Assembly: GCA_000436035.1 (NCBI GenBank)
Contig: FR893270.1
Coordinates: 10,252 to 38,209, forward strand
Reading direction: 5' to 3'
Length of the DNA: 27,958 bases
DNA from: Prevotella sp. CAG:732
GTDB taxonomy: Bacteria; Bacteroidota; Bacteroidia; Bacteroidales; Bacteroidaceae
Shown: in pieces, positions 7,642 to 14,958 of the stretch
How positions within the stretch are numbered: the stretch's first letter is position 1
How the letters are laid out: each line of letters begins with the position of its first letter
Made by a program: the position numbers and the translations under genes
The notes under the pieces: generated by a model
Databases searched by the model: none
What the model was told of the DNA's origin: nothing
The model's input: only the letters and a program-made list of their open reading frames with translations

Positions 7642-8550
7642 TCACTTGATAGCGCCAATGATCTCGTTGACGGAAGAGCAGCCATGAGCATCGAGCCAGT
7701 CGTTGATGCCATCCTTCACCTTCTTGGTCACGGCAGGGTCCACGAAGTTGGCTGTACCGATTTCTATCGCCGTAGCACCACACATCAAGAACTCTATCGC
7801 ATCCTTGGCTGTAGAGATGCCTCCCAAGCCTACCACTGGAATCTTCACGGCATGAGCCACATCATAGACCATACGCAGTGCCACTGGTTTGACGCAAGGA
7901 CCGCTCAAGCCTCCCGTGCGGATGCTCAACAGTGGTTGGCGCTTCTCGATATCCACCGCCATTCCCATCAGGGTATTGATGAGGGAAACGGAATCGGCAC
8001 CTTCTGCCTCACAAGCACGAGCGATGTCGGCGATATTGGTTACGTTTGGCGACAACTTCACGATAAGCGTCTTGTGATATGCCTGGCGCACAGCCTTCAC
8101 CACGCTGGCAGCTCCTTCGCAAGTGACACCGAAAGCCATACCGCCATCCTTCACGTTAGGGCAAGAGATGTTGAGTTCGATGGCTGGAATCTTGTCCAGT
8201 TCATTGATGCGAGCCGCACAAGCCGCATAGCTCTCTGGGGAATGTCCCGACACATTGACGATCATATTGGTATCTATATCCTTGATCTGTGGATAGATAT
8301 GATTGCAGAAATATTCCACGCCCTTGTTCTGGAGTCCCACGCAGTTCAGCATACCCTGCGCAGTCTCAGCCATGCGAGGATAGTCATTACCCTCACGAGG
8401 CTCCAGGGTGGTTCCCTTTACGATGATGCCACCGATTTCCTCCAATGGCACGAAGTCTGCAAATTCCAGACCGTAGCCGAAGGTTCCCGATGCCGTCATC
8501 ACTGGATTCTTCAATTTCAACTGATGTATGTTTACACTTAATGAAGCCAT
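7642..8550 (-). CDS. pyrD: Dihydroorotate dehydrogenase B, catalytic subunit PyrD
   Basis: This 302-residue class 1B enzyme oxidises dihydroorotate to orotate in pyrimidine synthesis, using FMN and passing electrons to PyrK and then NAD+. The FMN/substrate motifs are visible: SGTFGYG (21-27), K45 in IIVKGTTL, NCVGLQNKGV (69-78), NISCPNVKDGG with the catalytic cysteine C130 characteristic of class 1, KLSPNVTNI, GLGGIS and EIGTANF. Its length and the pyrK gene immediately upstream confirm the 1B type. A 111-base gap separates it from pyrK, with no promoter motif recognised. The antisense frame of nearly equal length is a shadow. Confidence 0.98.
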   Translation of the reverse strand: MASLSVNIHQLKLKNPVMTASGTFGYGLEFADFVPLEEIGGIIVKGTTLEPREGNDYPRMAETAQGMLNCVGLQNKGVEYFCNHIYPQIKDIDTNMIVNVSGHSPESYAACAARINELDKIPAIELNISCPNVKDGGMAFGVTCEGAASVVKAVRQAYHKTLIVKLSPNVTNIADIARACEAEGADSVSLINTLMGMAVDIEKRQPLLSIRTGGLSGPCVKPVALRMVYDVAHAVKIPVVGLGGISTAKDAIEFLMCGATAIEIGTANFVDPAVTKKVKDGINDWLDAHGCSSVNEIIGAIK

Positions 8551-8661
8551 AATATTTTACATTTTTAATCAGAATGCCTTTCGACTGACATTCCCTTTAT
8601 TTTACATTTCTAGCGAAAATTGCCCTCCCATCAATAGGAGCGACTCGCTATCCTTCCCCTC

Positions 8662-9438
8662 TTAGAGTTCCCAAAGAAGGTTCTTGATATTGATGACAGG
8701 ACCATCCTTGCAGACGCACTGGTTTCCCTTGCTAGTTTTCTCCACACAACAGAGGCAAGCACCCACGCCACACGCCATCTTGTTCTCTAGAGAAACCTCG
8801 CATTCCACGTTGGCTTTGTTGGCATAACGAGCCACGCTCACCATCATCGGTTTCGGACCGCAAGTGGAAATCATATCGAAACTCTCTCTCTGAAGAATGG
8901 AATGGTTGGTGACGAAACCTTGCTCTCCTGCACTACCATCCTCGGTGGTGATGCAGACACGACCTATCTTGGCAAACTCATCCAGTTCGAGGAGGTCCTT
9001 ATCGGTACGAGCACCCAAGAGGAACACTGGCTCGGCTCCCATATCCTTGATACGCTTTCCGAAGTAAAGCAATGGAGCCACGCCGACACCGCCACCTACC
9101 AAGAGGAACTTCTGTCCCTGGCTCGTTGGCATCGTGAAGCCATTGCCCAGAGGCAGCACACAGTTGAGGTGATCGCCAGCCTTGAGTGTACCCAACTGGC
9201 GAGTGCCATCACCCACCATCGCTACAAGCAGCCATAGTTGGTTGGACTCATAATCTACAAAATTCACGGAGATAGGGCGGCGGAGCATGGTAGTAGGAGA
9301 ATGATCTACTCGAACTTCGACAAACTGTCCTGGCAAGATTTCTGGCAGAGGCTTTTCATCGGTAAGCTTGATCAAGATGTGCTTATCGCTCAATGGCTCT
9401 ACCGAAACCACGTTGAGGTCTAAAATGTATTTTTTCAT
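8662..9438 (-). CDS. pyrK: Dihydroorotate dehydrogenase B, electron transfer subunit PyrK
   Basis: This 258-residue ferredoxin-reductase-like subunit carries FAD and a 2Fe-2S cluster and moves electrons from PyrD to NAD+. The FAD motif RRPISV is at 53-58 and the glycine-rich nucleotide segment LVGGGVGVAPL is mid-protein. The C-terminal cluster cysteines are C223, C228, C231 and C243 (or C241) in the CGVGACLCC region. It is the first gene of the pyrK-pyrD(-fhs) group. Its predicted promoter is overlapped by a perfect 18-bp palindrome, suggesting regulation or termination of the upstream regulator gene. Confidence 0.97.
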   Translation of the reverse strand: MKKYILDLNVVSVEPLSDKHILIKLTDEKPLPEILPGQFVEVRVDHSPTTMLRRPISVNFVDYESNQLWLLVAMVGDGTRQLGTLKAGDHLNCVLPLGNGFTMPTSQGQKFLLVGGGVGVAPLLYFGKRIKDMGAEPVFLLGARTDKDLLELDEFAKIGRVCITTEDGSAGEQGFVTNHSILQRESFDMISTCGPKPMMVSVARYANKANVECEVSLENKMACGVGACLCCVEKTSKGNQCVCKDGPVINIKNLLWEL

Positions 9439-9500
9439 CGTTACGATTTTGATTGTTCTTGTTCGTTAGGAGATGCAGTTTCCCATCATGTGAGAAAACA

Positions 9501-9549
9501 AAAAATTGCATTACCTTTTTAGTTATGATGCAAAGGTAATGCAATTTTT
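9501..9549. promoter_or_regulatory. Perfect 18-bp inverted repeat over the pyrK promoter, terminator and/or operator
   Basis: The left arm 9501-9518 is the exact reverse complement of 9532-9549, with a 13-base loop. Both ends are A/T runs, so it can act as an intrinsic terminator on the minus strand for the regulator gene ending at 9613 (stem then TTTTTGTTTT). The pyrK -7 element lies in its right arm and loop edge, and the predicted pyrK start falls in the loop. Confidence 0.75.
9531..9538 (-). promoter_or_regulatory. Predicted -7 element of the pyrK promoter
   Basis: TACCTTTG on the minus strand matches TAnnTTTG. At the 19-base distance upstream is TTTCG rather than TTTG, a partial -33. 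The predicted start is near 9524 with an 86-base leader to pyrK. Confidence 0.5.
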
Positions 9550-9612
9550 CGACACTACGAAAGAAAAGAGAATATATTTTGATTTTTAAACACACATATA
9601 ACTTAATAATAG

Positions 9613-10173
9613 CTATTTCTTTGGTACGAAAGTCTCCCAAGTCTGATCATCATAGAAAATACGAATCTCGGTAATCTTTCGCTGCGGTTTGTCAATATAT
9701 TTCACAACTTCTTGCGCTCTATTTTTTAGTGTCGAATTGACACCGGGCATTTGAGGGGTATCGAAGAGAGAGCCTTGAGCCACCTGAGAAGTTGGGATTC
9801 TCTTATTATTATAATAGGTAGGGGAGGCTGAGGCATCACCTACACCCATCTGACCCTCCCCAGAGTGCTCATCCTCGAAGTCCAGAGCCATACCTTCTAT
9901 CTGAGGACTGGCATCACTGGAGCCATCGGAACCTGTAGCGGATGGGTCCTGAGCCACCTCGGAATTGACATACATCGGTTCGACACCATAGAGCAACCAA
10001 CTCAGATTGATCTGAGGAAACTTTTGATGAATCGCATCAACAATATTGAGGGTCGGTTTGGTACGATCCTTGAAGATGCCACTCAACTGTGCTGGAGAGA
10101 TTCCTAGGAGTTGTGCGAAACTTTGCTGCGTGAGGTGCTGCGCCTCCATGATGTGTCTGATTCTATCTTTCAT
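9613..10173 (-). CDS. Cro/C1-type helix-turn-helix protein with disordered C-terminal region
   Basis: This is a 186-residue protein. Residues 1-62 form a Cro/C1-type DNA-binding domain. The helix-turn-helix is at about 14-35 (LTQQSFAQLLGISPAQLSGI), followed by KPTLNIVDAIHQKFPQINLSWLLYG, a form common in Bacteroidetes regulators. Residues of about 70-145 are rich in Ser, Asp, Gly and Ala and look disordered. The last 30 (KITEIRIFYDDQTWETF) may form a small beta element. Its target is unknown. It lies directly upstream of pyrK on the same strand, separated by the 9501-9549 palindrome, so control of the pyr genes is possible but unproven. Its own promoter is well formed. Confidence 0.85.
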   Translation of the reverse strand: MKDRIRHIMEAQHLTQQSFAQLLGISPAQLSGIFKDRTKPTLNIVDAIHQKFPQINLSWLLYGVEPMYVNSEVAQDPSATGSDGSSDASPQIEGMALDFEDEHSGEGQMGVGDASASPTYYNNKRIPTSQVAQGSLFDTPQMPGVNSTLKNRAQEVVKYIDKPQRKITEIRIFYDDQTWETFVPKK

Positions 10174-10303
10174 ATCCTAATCGTTTACATTTTATAGATG
10201 AAATTGAAGCTCGTCCGACAGCCAACTGGGCGGTGTGAGCCATGTGCTTTTTCGGAACAAGTTGGTAAAATGCCTCGAAAAGAGGTTATTCTCTTAGACT
10301 TTA

Positions 10304-10334
10304 CAAAGGTAAAGCTTTTTTTTGAATTATGCAA
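10304..10334 (-). promoter_or_regulatory. Predicted promoter of the helix-turn-helix regulator gene
   Basis: TTG (plus 10332-10334), a 20-base spacer and TACCTTTG (plus 10304-10311) on the minus strand match the consensus. The leader to the ATG at 10173 would be about 125 bases. Confidence 0.6.
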
Positions 10335-11313
10335 GAAAATGAAGAATTATTTTAAATCTTAAACTTTAAATTTATATATTCAAAGTTTTAAATTTCATAT
10401 TAAAAAGCGAGTTTTCTTGTTTACATTTACAAATACAATATTTACAAAACAATATGTTTTACAAAGATTTTGTCGAGCATTTTAAATGAGTTAACTGATT
10501 ATCTGATAGTTATTATATCATATATATAGGTTATCAACTCAATTTATGCAAATTTTCATCTAACTAGTAGGCTAAAATCGGGCTATCATCTGAACAAAAT
10601 CAAATTATAGTCTGATTTTCAATCATATAGACTTACAAAACCTTTATTGTATTTTTATGCAGTTTGCAAAACTAAACTAAACATTCAAATATCAAGATGT
10701 GAATTATTAAATCTTAAAATAGATATGATTCTTCATGTTTGAATTTTTATATTTAAGTCATTGGTTTTGATTTTAAAATTTAAATATTCAAACTTCGAAG
10801 ATTTAAAACCTAATATAAGTTAATGTAAATTTGAAACTTCAGAAAAGTGCTCTATTTTTCCATTTTTCTCATTTTCAGACCGATGTTAAGCCCCAGCGTC
10901 AAATTCGCTAGTTTTGAGGCACCAAGAGGCATTTACTTTTCTATAACTCGCTCATATACTATCAGTTACAAGTAAACAGGCTAATTCCCGTCACTTCTCC
11001 ATCTAGCTCAAAAATCCCTCATTTTAGATGAAAATGGCGCAAATTTGAGCATCAAACACGCCAAAAACGTCTCCATTTCTTCAAAAATCGGCTAAAATTT
11101 ACATTTTTCAATCCTATTTCGGCTTAAAATCCTGCACAGTTGCTCAGAGGAACCTGCAGATGGAACGGATAGATGGACAAAAGACAGTCCCAAAATCCCA
11201 AGCGAGCACCACAATATCTCAGTAGAAAAGTGAGAAAATTCCTTCTCTCCTACCCCATGGATTTCTCCAAAAACCGAAACGAAAATCAAAAGAAACGAGA
11301 AAAATCCAGAAAC

Positions 11314-11369
11314 AAAAAAGCCCCAAATCTCAGAAAACTCACCAAGAGAAAAACTGAGATTTGGAGCTT
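11314..11369 (-). terminator. Intrinsic terminator of holA
   Basis: Arms 11320-11333 and 11354-11367 pair at all 14 positions on the minus strand, one of them G-U. Two further A-T pairs extend the base. Six Ts follow on the minus strand (AAAAAA at 11314-11319). It lies 45 bases past the holA stop. Confidence 0.85.
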
Positions 11370-11411
11370 CTTTGACCAAGAAGAAAACAATCAAGAGGAG
11401 GAGAAAAAGCA

Positions 11412-12440
11412 TCAATGAAGGATGAAGAAAACGAGTTCTCTCATCAACTCTCCAGCAGAAGTATTTGGGTTATCGATACCCTTCGACTTGGCATCCACCT
11501 CCCTGAACTTGTTGATGATCTGCATCACCTTCACACCATTATAGTTTCTCATTCCTGTCGTATAATCACGCACGCCCCAAACATTACGCAAATCCAAGAA
11601 TTTTGCGAGCTCATTTTCGTTCGTTTTATTCGGAGCATAATAAGCAAGCATCAAATTTTGGAAATAATTGAAGAGCATCGGGAGAAGCGCAAAGAGCGAT
11701 CCACTCTTCGGATTGCTGTCAAAATAATTGATAATTTGATTTGCCTTGAAAACATCACGGTTGACGATGGCATTTCTCAACTCGAAAGCATTAAACTCCT
11801 TGCTCACTCCTATCACCTTCTCCACTACCTCAGGAGTGATGCGGCGATCATTCTCCGGAAGAGAAATCATCAGTTTATCCAACTCAGATACCAAGCGATG
11901 CAAATCGGCACCGATATGGTCGGCTATCATCTGGGTAGCTTTTTGTTCGATGCTCACCTTTCGTTTTTTCAAGAAAGTCTCGATAAACGATGGCAACTGA
12001 TAATCCTTCAGTTTCTTGCTCTCAAAAACAACGCCCACCTTCTCAGCCAGCGGAACCAATTTCTTGCGACGGTCTATCGAACCGTTCTTATAGGTCATCA
12101 CAAAGACGGTTGATTTTACCGGATTTTCGAGATACTTCTCGATCGACTCAAAATTTCGCAAATTTTGAGCCTCTTTCAAAATCACCACTCGATGCTCCGC
12201 CATCATCGGATAGCCCTTGCACTGATCGGCAACCTGCGCCGCCGTAGTTTCGGCACCAAAAAGCAGCACTTGATTGAAGTCCTTTTCCTCAGGTTGCAGC
12301 ACATTTTCGGTGATATAATCACAGAGCAAGTCTATATAATAAGACTCATCTCCCATCAAAATATAGACAGGAGAAAAGTTGCGAGCCTTCAAGTCTTTCA
12401 TCACAGACTCATAACTTATTGCTTGTTTTTTTTCTGCCAT
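11412..12440 (-). CDS. holA: DNA polymerase III delta subunit HolA
   Basis: I choose the ATG at 12440 (342 residues, MAEKKQAISYESVMKDL). The upstream in-frame ATG at 12494 adds 18 residues unlike the family and overlaps promoter elements. HolA is the clamp-loader delta subunit that opens the beta sliding clamp during DNA replication. The protein shows the family layout: an N-terminal AAA-like domain with 'SPVYILMGDESYYIDLL' near 24-40 and no Walker A, as expected for delta. A middle helical part carries 'LVSELDKL', and the collar domain follows 'FELRNAIVNRD'. Length is normal. A strong terminator follows. The divergent gene starting at 12557 is a common neighbour in this phylum (my recollection). 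Confidence 0.95.
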   Translation of the reverse strand: MAEKKQAISYESVMKDLKARNFSPVYILMGDESYYIDLLCDYITENVLQPEEKDFNQVLLFGAETTAAQVADQCKGYPMMAEHRVVILKEAQNLRNFESIEKYLENPVKSTVFVMTYKNGSIDRRKKLVPLAEKVGVVFESKKLKDYQLPSFIETFLKKRKVSIEQKATQMIADHIGADLHRLVSELDKLMISLPENDRRITPEVVEKVIGVSKEFNAFELRNAIVNRDVFKANQIINYFDSNPKSGSLFALLPMLFNYFQNLMLAYYAPNKTNENELAKFLDLRNVWGVRDYTTGMRNYNGVKVMQIINKFREVDAKSKGIDNPNTSAGELMRELVFFILH

Positions 12441-12454
12441 TACGATATTTTTTG

Positions 12455-12462
12455 TATCTTTG
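12455..12462 (+). promoter_or_regulatory. Candidate -7 element for the HsdR_N-like gene
   Basis: TATCTTTG on the plus strand fits TAnnTTTG, 95 bases before the ATG at 12557. No TTTG is found at 19-21 bases upstream, so this rests on the -7 motif only. Confidence 0.45.
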
Positions 12463-12518
12463 CAATCACTTTTCCCCACGGAAAAATGGGGCAAGAAATT
12501 GCAAATTGTATTTTGCTA

Positions 12519-12526
12519 CAAAGGTA
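12519..12526 (-). promoter_or_regulatory. Candidate -7 element for holA
   Basis: TACCTTTG on the minus strand fits TAnnTTTG, with an expected start near 12512 and a leader of about 70 bases. No clear -33 element is seen. It faces the plus-strand candidate at 12455-12462, so the two leaders would overlap. Confidence 0.45.
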
Positions 12527-12556
12527 CAAATTATTTTTGAAAAAGTATATATTAAT

Positions 12557-13015
12557 ATGATAAAACTGAATCTTCCGGCATTCGAATTGAAGTTGAGAGG
12601 CACCAAGGAGCACCCTCAGATATTCGATATTTTAAGGAGAAAATACATCGCACTCACCCCTGAGGAATGGGTGCGCCAGCATTTCATCCACTATCTGGTG
12701 GAGCACAAAGGCTACCCTGCCTCACTCTTGGCAAACGAGATTCCGCTGACCATCGGCGACAAGACGCTCCGGGCCGACAGCGTACTTTACTCCCGTGAAT
12801 TGCAACCCAAAATGATCATCGAATACAAGGCTCCACACATTCCCATCAGCCAAAAAGTTTTCGACCAAATCACAGCCTACAACATGCTCCTACATGTAGA
12901 TTATCTCGTGGTGAGCAATGGCATGGAACACTACATTTGCAAGATGGACTATGCTGGTAAAAAATATTTATTCCTTGAAGATATTCCAAATTATGACGAA
13001 TTGTTGACAATATAA
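12557..13015 (+). CDS. Solo HsdR_N-like (type I restriction R-subunit N-terminal) nuclease-domain protein
   Basis: The start at 12557 gives 152 residues, MIKLNLPAFELKLRG onward. A longer frame from 12419 reads through the holA leader and is rejected. The protein resembles the HSDR_N_2 family, an isolated PD-(D/E)XK nuclease-like domain related to the N-terminus of type I restriction R subunits. Candidate catalytic residues are E61 (NEIPL), D74 (RADSVLY) and E89-Y90-K91 (IIEYKAP), followed by the conserved 'QITAYNMLL' helix and 'YLVVSNGMEHYIC'. No helicase domain or hsdM/hsdS partner is nearby. The function of the solo form is unknown, and restriction is not implied. A large inverted repeat begins 8 bases after the stop. 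Confidence 0.88.
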   Translation: MIKLNLPAFELKLRGTKEHPQIFDILRRKYIALTPEEWVRQHFIHYLVEHKGYPASLLANEIPLTIGDKTLRADSVLYSRELQPKMIIEYKAPHIPISQKVFDQITAYNMLLHVDYLVVSNGMEHYICKMDYAGKKYLFLEDIPNYDELLTI

Positions 13016-13022
13016 AGTTCGC

Positions 13023-13108
13023 CATATTTTGCGAATTTCCGACCAAGTGGACGGTCGTTCTGAAATTCGCAAAATATGAGCGAGTTATTTTTTGATAAAA
13101 ATATCGCT
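13023..13108. repeat. Perfect 17-bp inverted repeat with inner stem, followed by a second hairpin
   Basis: CATATTTTGCGAATTTC (13023-13039) and its exact reverse complement (13062-13078) enclose an inner CGACC/GGTCG stem (13040-13044/13053-13057). Immediately after, AGCGA + ATTTTT (13079-13092) pairs with AAAAAT + TCGCT (13097-13108) with a small bulge. It may terminate the HsdR_N-like gene, although the T-run TTATTTTTTG sits about 8 bases beyond the first stem, within the second hairpin. Confidence 0.75.
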
Positions 13109-13113
13109 ATATT

Positions 13114-13144
13114 TTTGCATTCTCCATATTTTACACTATCTTTG
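13114..13144 (+). promoter_or_regulatory. Predicted promoter of ugd with duplicated element
   Basis: TTTG (13114-13117), a 19-base spacer and TATCTTTG (13137-13144) match the consensus exactly. TTTGCATTCT is repeated at 13114-13123 and 13141-13150, so both promoter elements sit in copies of the same decamer. The upstream copy itself is preceded by TATT and could serve as another -7 box. Confidence 0.75.
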
Positions 13145-13201
13145 CATTCTATATATAATAAGGTATGCTGAAAAGCTACCCATCAAACAAACAACAAAGA
13201 A

Positions 13202-14455
13202 ATGGCAAACCAAAATATTAAAATAGCAGTGGCAGGTACAGGCTATGTAGGTCTTAGCATCGCCACATTGCTTAGCCAGCATCATCAAGTGACGGCTGTG
13301 GATGTCGTACCAGAGAAAGTAGAGTTGATCAACCATCGCAGGTCTCCTATCCAGGACGACTACATCGAGAAGTACTTGACTGAAAAGGTACTCAACCTGA
13401 AGGCTACCACCGATGGCGTGGAGGCATACAAGGACGCTGACTTCATCGTCATCGCCACACCTACCAACTACGACCCAGTGAAGAACTATTTCGACACCTC
13501 CCACGTAGAGGAAGTCATCGAACTGGTGATGAAGGTGAACCCAAATGCCATCATGGTCATCAAGAGCACCATCCCTGTAGGATATACAGAAAGCGTGCGC
13601 AAGAAATATGGCTGTGACAACATCATCTTTGCACCTGAGTTCTTGCGTGAAAGCAAGGCTTTGTATGACAACCTCTACCCTAGCCGCATCATCGTTGGTC
13701 GCCCTGAAGGAGACGAGCGTCTCGACAAGGCTGCCCACACTTTCGCAGAACTCCTGCAAGAAGGTGCTATCAAGGAAGACATCGACACCTTGTTTATGGG
13801 CTTGACCGAAGCAGAGGCTGTCAAACTCTTCGCCAACACCTACTTGGCTCTGCGTGTGAGCTACTTCAATGAGTTGGACACATACGCTGAGATGAAAGGA
13901 CTCAACACCAAGGCAATCATTGATGGCGTAGGACTCGACCCTCGCATCGGCACATTCTACAACAATCCTTCCTTCGGCTACGGTGGTTATTGCTTGCCAA
14001 AGGATACCAAGCAGTTGCTCGCCAACTATGCTGATGTGCCAGAGAACTTGATTCAAGCCATCGTAGAGAGCAACCGCACCCGCAAGGACTTCATCGCCGA
14101 CCGAGTGCTCAACATGGCAGGCTACTACGATTATGCCAACCAGAACAACTACAATGCAGCTGAGGAGAAGCCTTGCACCATCGGTGTCTATCGTCTCACC
14201 ATGAAGAGCAACTCCGACAACTTCCGTCAGAGCAGCATCCAGGGCGTGATGAAGCGCATCAAGGCAAAAGGTGCACAGGTAATCATCTACGAGCCTACCC
14301 TGGAGGACGGCACAACCTTCTTCGGAAGTCGTGTGGTCAACCATCTCGAAGACTTCAAGAAGCAGAGCCAAGCCATCATCGCCAACCGCTACGACAAGTG
14401 CTTGGACGATGTGCAGGACAAGGTTTATACACGAGACATTTTCAGAAGAGACTAA
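13202..14455 (+). CDS. ugd: UDP-glucose 6-dehydrogenase
   Basis: This 417-residue enzyme oxidises UDP-glucose to UDP-glucuronate with two NAD+, supplying precursors for capsule, LPS or other surface sugars. The NAD-binding fold is at the N-terminus with GTGYVGLS (12-19) and the acidic end of beta-2 at VDVVP. The catalytic cysteine is C264 in GYGGYCLPKDTK, and the linking segment EAEAVKLFANTYLALRVSYFNE is typical. It is shorter than some homologues but complete. It heads a three-gene run (25-base gap to the hydratase gene) with a strong promoter and a shared terminator after the third gene. The assignment could extend to a related UDP-sugar dehydrogenase. A 411-residue antisense frame is a shadow. 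Confidence 0.93.
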   Translation: MANQNIKIAVAGTGYVGLSIATLLSQHHQVTAVDVVPEKVELINHRRSPIQDDYIEKYLTEKVLNLKATTDGVEAYKDADFIVIATPTNYDPVKNYFDTSHVEEVIELVMKVNPNAIMVIKSTIPVGYTESVRKKYGCDNIIFAPEFLRESKALYDNLYPSRIIVGRPEGDERLDKAAHTFAELLQEGAIKEDIDTLFMGLTEAEAVKLFANTYLALRVSYFNELDTYAEMKGLNTKAIIDGVGLDPRIGTFYNNPSFGYGGYCLPKDTKQLLANYADVPENLIQAIVESNRTRKDFIADRVLNMAGYYDYANQNNYNAAEEKPCTIGVYRLTMKSNSDNFRQSSIQGVMKRIKAKGAQVIIYEPTLEDGTTFFGSRVVNHLEDFKKQSQAIIANRYDKCLDDVQDKVYTRDIFRRD

Positions 14456-14480
14456 ACATATAAATTAGATTATAAAAGAA

Positions 14481-14945
14481 ATGGCAAAATTAGTAATCAA
14501 TTCCTACGAGGAATTTGCTTCTCACCTTGGTGAGAAATTAGGAGAATCAGAGTGGTTGCAGGTAGATCAGGACCGCATCAACAAGTTTGCAGACGCAACC
14601 CTCGACCCACAGTGGATTCACGTTGACGTAGAGCGTGCTAAGGTGGAAAGCCCTTACCACAGCACCATCGCCCACGGCTATCTGACACTTTCCCTCCTTC
14701 CATATATGTGGCAGCAGATCATCGAGGTCAACAACCTCAAGATGATGGTCAACTATGGCATGGATGACATGAAGTTCGGTCAGCCAGTTATCACAGGTTC
14801 TCGTGTTCGCCTCGTTGCCACCTTGCATGAGATTGCCAACCTTCGTGGCATCTGCAAGACCAGCATCAAGTTTGACATCGAGATCGAGGGTCAGCGCAAG
14901 CCAGCTCTCTCTGGCATCGCTACCTTCCTGTATTATTTCAAGTAA
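14481..14945 (+). CDS. MaoC-like hot-dog-fold dehydratase
   Basis: This 154-residue protein is a single MaoC-type hot-dog domain, the fold of (R)-specific enoyl-CoA hydratases. The hydratase motif is present: D42 and H47 in LDPQWIHVD, then STIAHGYLTLSLLP with H65-G66. The rest, 'MKFGQPVITGSRVRLVATL', matches the beta-sheet of the family. The likely reaction is reversible hydration of an enoyl-thioester, but the substrate cannot be read from the sequence. It lies 25 bases after ugd and 13 bases before the TerB/DnaJ gene, so the three are probably co-transcribed although their functions look unrelated. Confidence 0.9.
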   Translation: MAKLVINSYEEFASHLGEKLGESEWLQVDQDRINKFADATLDPQWIHVDVERAKVESPYHSTIAHGYLTLSLLPYMWQQIIEVNNLKMMVNYGMDDMKFGQPVITGSRVRLVATLHEIANLRGICKTSIKFDIEIEGQRKPALSGIATFLYYFK

Positions 14946-14958
14946 AGCAGGGGCTGAT

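Larger units (their letters stand above)
10174..11411. other. 1.2-kb gene-free AT-rich region
   Basis: No credible gene is seen on either strand. The first 160 bases hold the regulator promoter. About 10320-10860 is extremely AT-rich with many short TTTAAAT and ATTCAAA motifs, including AAACTTT/AAAGTTT inverted pairs near 10362-10390. At 11006-11050 a two-part hairpin is visible: outer GCTCAAA/TTTGAGC, inner CATTTT/AAAATG. At 11314-11369 is the holA terminator. A 107-residue hydrophobic frame at 11092-11415 minus runs through that terminator and is rejected. Confidence 0.7.

Noticed and set aside
10490..10560. Replication origin or DnaA-box cluster in the AT-rich gap
   Set aside because: The best match (TTATCAACT near 10533) differs from the DnaA box at two or more positions, there is no cluster, and dnaA is not nearby.
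11092..11415. 107-residue hydrophobic frame on the minus strand after holA
   Set aside because: It reads straight through the holA terminator (11314-11369), overlaps the holA end and has no promoter or family resemblance.
13136..14371. 411-codon open frame on the minus strand opposite ugd
   Set aside because: It is the antisense of a clear ugd gene. Its translation has no recognisable domain, and it runs through the ugd promoter. Long antisense frames also occur opposite ffh, gltD, pyrD and others and follow from codon bias.
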